Source: Peronospora farinosa (taxonomy: Eukaryota > Oomycota > Peronosporomycetes > Peronosporales > Peronosporaceae). Taken from it: DNA of 64,000 bases. Under the pieces are notes generated by a model. That model did not search any database. It was not told where the DNA came from and saw only the letters and a list, made by a program, of their open reading frames with translations. Made by a program: the position numbers and the translations under genes. This document shows, piece after piece, positions 61,189 through 64,000 of this stretch. The stretch covers positions 1 through 64,000 of the forward strand of contig CANTFK010000825.1 of assembly GCA_947646735.1 (NCBI GenBank), given 5' to 3'. Each line of letters opens with the position of its first letter. The stretch's first letter is position 1.

Positions 61189-64000
61189 ACATTTCCGTTT
61201 GCGCTCCCTATTCGTCTGGTATAGCAGAGCCTCGAGCTCTGCCGTGTAATACACCACAGTCGCGTCATTTTATATTAACACCCAGCAGTAGATAGACTGC
61301 TTTACGGCCTTATTGTGTTGTTGGTTACCGCAACGTAGTCGCTATGCACGTAACTCATTTTTTGTCCGAAGATTAAAGAGCTACTCTTTAACAACGTCAG
61401 AAAATCCTTCGTTTTGCTACTGCGTCATATTCCATGCCGTTGTAACGGTGGTCTGTTCAGGTTAGTTTTAAAAACTCTTTATTAAGTAAAAGCTCAGCAC
61501 TATCAAACTTGTTTAATGAGAATTGCTTCGCCAGACCGATCACCTGCTCCGAAGCTTGAAGTTCACAGCAGAAATTGCTACGAGAGATTAATTCTTGTTA
61601 CTTTATTAAGACGGTGCCGTAACACGTTGCGTATTTTTGTGAATATACACACGCTTGCTATCTGCAGACGGAGCGATGACGAGACAACTGACGAGCTTAC
61701 ATGATAGCTATAAAATCGTGATCAACAACTTCCGGTAGAAGCTGGACCACGTGCCAAGCATGTTGACGGACTCCTTATTAAGCACGAAATTCTCCAACTT
61801 GTTGTCGTCTCCTCGAGAGTGGTGCCATCGATACACTGTCAAGTCATGAATCGTCAAAGTGGTTTTGGCGTCCTTCTGAGTTGCTACGCGTAGAGGTTAC
61901 AACTTGTTGCTCAATTAACACGTTGCCTCCAGACGTTGTGTGGCATAATATCGAGATATACAAGGATGCATACGATAGCAGTCTGTATAGCACTGACGGA
62001 ACATTATAATTCGTCGAATCTTGGTGACGTCCATTTTGACGGAAGTCATACATTCGCTTCATGATGACCGATTCAAGAAGACTCGAGTACGCAACCTTCT
62101 CTCCAACATTGCACAATTATTGGTGTCGTTTTCCGGATGGTGACACAGTCAACTTGTTTCCTGCAGCATAATCATTATTACTTTTTCAATAACGAGATAT
62201 GAGGCGATGATAAAGGCCATGGCTTAAAAATCGTCGAACCACTATCGTTATTATGATGCTCAAGAGATGTGTTTACTTGACATGTGTTCAGCGATTTATT
62301 TGTATTTAAAAGATCGCTGCTGTTCTGAGCAAAACTAACGTTTTAACCCGGTTCAGGTTAATGTGCAGCCTCACCACCGTTTCGTGCGTAGACACACACT
62401 CTCTTCGTCGTTCAGCAATTCCTTATATTCGAATCCAAATCTGTTTACGCCGTCCGGCGTTGTTCGTACTGACATTTCAGTCACTCGCAACTATCGGATA
62501 ATAGTCTGCTTCTGGTTCTCGTCCCGTCGCAGAATATACTTTCCAGATTGCAGGCAGCAAGTTGCGAAGATGTAAGAACTAACCTCCTTATGATCTCCAC
62601 TTAGTCCATATGTTAAAAATTCCGTAGCAATAGACCATAATCGTGGCGTATCACTTGCATACCACCGGTCGAGGCAACTGGTTGCACAGCTGAGCCTTGG
62701 CAGTATATACGAGTACGTATGGTATCTCTTGCGAAAATCTATGATGCCAGCTGCGTCTGAAACTTCCGGCATGCATTGCTGTGTACAATCTGTCAAACAC
62801 CATTTATCTAATAGCCTGCAGATGCGGGCGAGTCGTGTGTGCGAGCGGCTGAAGCGAAAGATCTATCATGATCCAGGTGCAGCGTGCACTCTTAACTTTT
62901 ATACTTTTACATGTAAATGTAAAGGTCACCTCCAAAATACAGGTGTGCTGCCGCTAAAAATTGTATGCTGGCCAGCCCCGAGTAAAAGGCCTTTTTGGTC
63001 GCCTCTTCAACTGGAGCGTAGTCGTTACATATAACCACTGGTGGCCGTCAGCTTCTCCCTGTAGTGCCATGAAGTGGTCCAATGGTCCTCGGCGCATGGT
63101 ACAAGTTTGTGAAATTCGACCTTGGGTGCAACAGTACTTTAACTCCTCCTGTCTTGTGCAACGCAGCTCCCCAATAGGAAAGTGGCTGACTGTTCCTTGG
63201 GTTATACCCATCCGTTTTAATTTAACTTGCCAGCAAGGGTGTTTAGTAGTCATCATGACACAAAATAAAGTTTGTAGGATATGGAAATGACAAAAGCTAG
63301 AAGCAATTGCACCTTCGGTCTTCGATTTGGGTCCAAGTCTCCATCTCTAGTATTGCAGCCATCGGCTCCTCCAGCTAAAATGAGCTCTATAGCCAAACGT
63401 AAATGCAACGGCTTCTTCTTGCCCCTTCCAGTCGTGAGAGTTGTGATGGTCACCATCGTTTTTCGAGCCGAGTACGGCACGAAGTTCATCCATGTCACAT
63501 AATTAAAGGCCCTGCTTAAGTTGTCGGGGTCAAGCTCTTGACGGATTACGTCGACTTATCTTCTCCAGAAGCCACTTGTATGTCCTTCGTCTGGATCGCC
63601 TTTATCGTCCTGCTAGCCGAGGTGCTCGTCTGGGTCGCCCTTATCACATTCATCGTACTCAATATTCCGGCCGCCATCTTGCATACCAAGAAGTTGTACT
63701 GGCAATAGGCGGCAGTCTTCGGACTCATTGCGCTTTTCAATGACCTAAACTGGAAAGTTCATTTTGCGTAAACAGAAGCGGTCATTAATAGGTGCGAGAG
63801 TATACATTGACTGAAGTTTGGCAACGGAATGTCAAGACGGTTGCTGAGGTTGTTAGCACACCAAGTAAGAGGTGGGGTTATGTTATGCATTATTGGAAAC
63901 AACGTATTCGCAGACGCCATGAACTCAACATTTGTTTTTACAGAAATTCACTTAATCTGTCGTCTATGTCAGTGTCATGAAAATACCGTATACATGTATA
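61189..64000. other. Unassigned stretch
   Basis: No gene, repeat or RNA recognised. Short open frames (for example 62116-61844, 62796-62491, 63256-62954 and 63740-63546, all minus) show no motif and overlap frames on the other strand. May contain decayed transposon or gene remains below what can be read by eye. Confidence 0.35.

Noticed and set aside
62363..63498. Overlapping short frames possibly from a DNA transposon or transporter
   Set aside because: No motif, no terminal repeats and no consistent frame could be supported.

Overview
The window looks like transposon-rich intergenic DNA from a plant-pathogenic oomycete (Peronosporales type). This rests on many chromodomain Ty3/Gypsy elements of several lineages, a degenerate BK/Slo-type potassium channel, a small secreted EER-motif effector candidate and a Uma2-like nuclease fused to a zinc finger. 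The assignment is inference, not a database result. Everything here was read by eye; no alignment or search was run.

About 60 of the 64 kb is LTR retrotransposons inserted into one another. From left to right: the end of an LTR (1-159) lies in gag of element Z (160-1850). Element A (minus, 1851-14925) has 3' LTR, antisense ORF, integrase-chromodomain, RNase H, RT, protease, gag and 5' LTR. The 3' end of element W is at 14951-17260. The 5' LTR and gag start of Z are at 17261-18715. Element B (plus, 18720-35225) has the same layout as A, and its RT is split by a solo LTR that itself carries a solo LTR (25349-28175). The 3' end of element V is at 35226-37054. Two copies of one family lie head to head: C (minus, to 41207) inside C' (plus, to 45688). 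A BK-channel pseudogene (45689-46471 and 54586-55020) is split by the near-complete element D (46472-54580, TSD CCTCC). An effector candidate follows at 55944-56351, then truncated element F (56845-59876), then the Uma2-like gene (60326-61188). I recognise nothing in 61189-64000.

The strongest observation is an antisense coding region at the 3' end of all six elements whose 3' end is visible (A, B, V, W, C', D). It starts about 80-130 bp from the 3' LTR and runs back towards pol. In A and B it is related, with a coiled coil followed by a conserved basic/aromatic domain. In W, C' and D it ends in a predicted coiled coil that overlaps, on the opposite strand, the linker between the integrase C-terminus and the chromodomain. 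A and B also carry a second, archaeal-type RNase H while the first has lost catalytic aspartates.

The second main result is structural. A and B have non-matching LTRs at their own ends, but each end matches the other element. The target-site duplication of the left LTR (CTTA, extendable to CTTATG) reappears beside the LTR now attached to B. An inversion of the segment between the two nearly identical gag arms (about 10.36-13.80 kb and 20.22-23.69 kb) explains this and also reunites the two pieces of Z. Almost every pol gene carries frameshifts or stops, so most copies are decaying.
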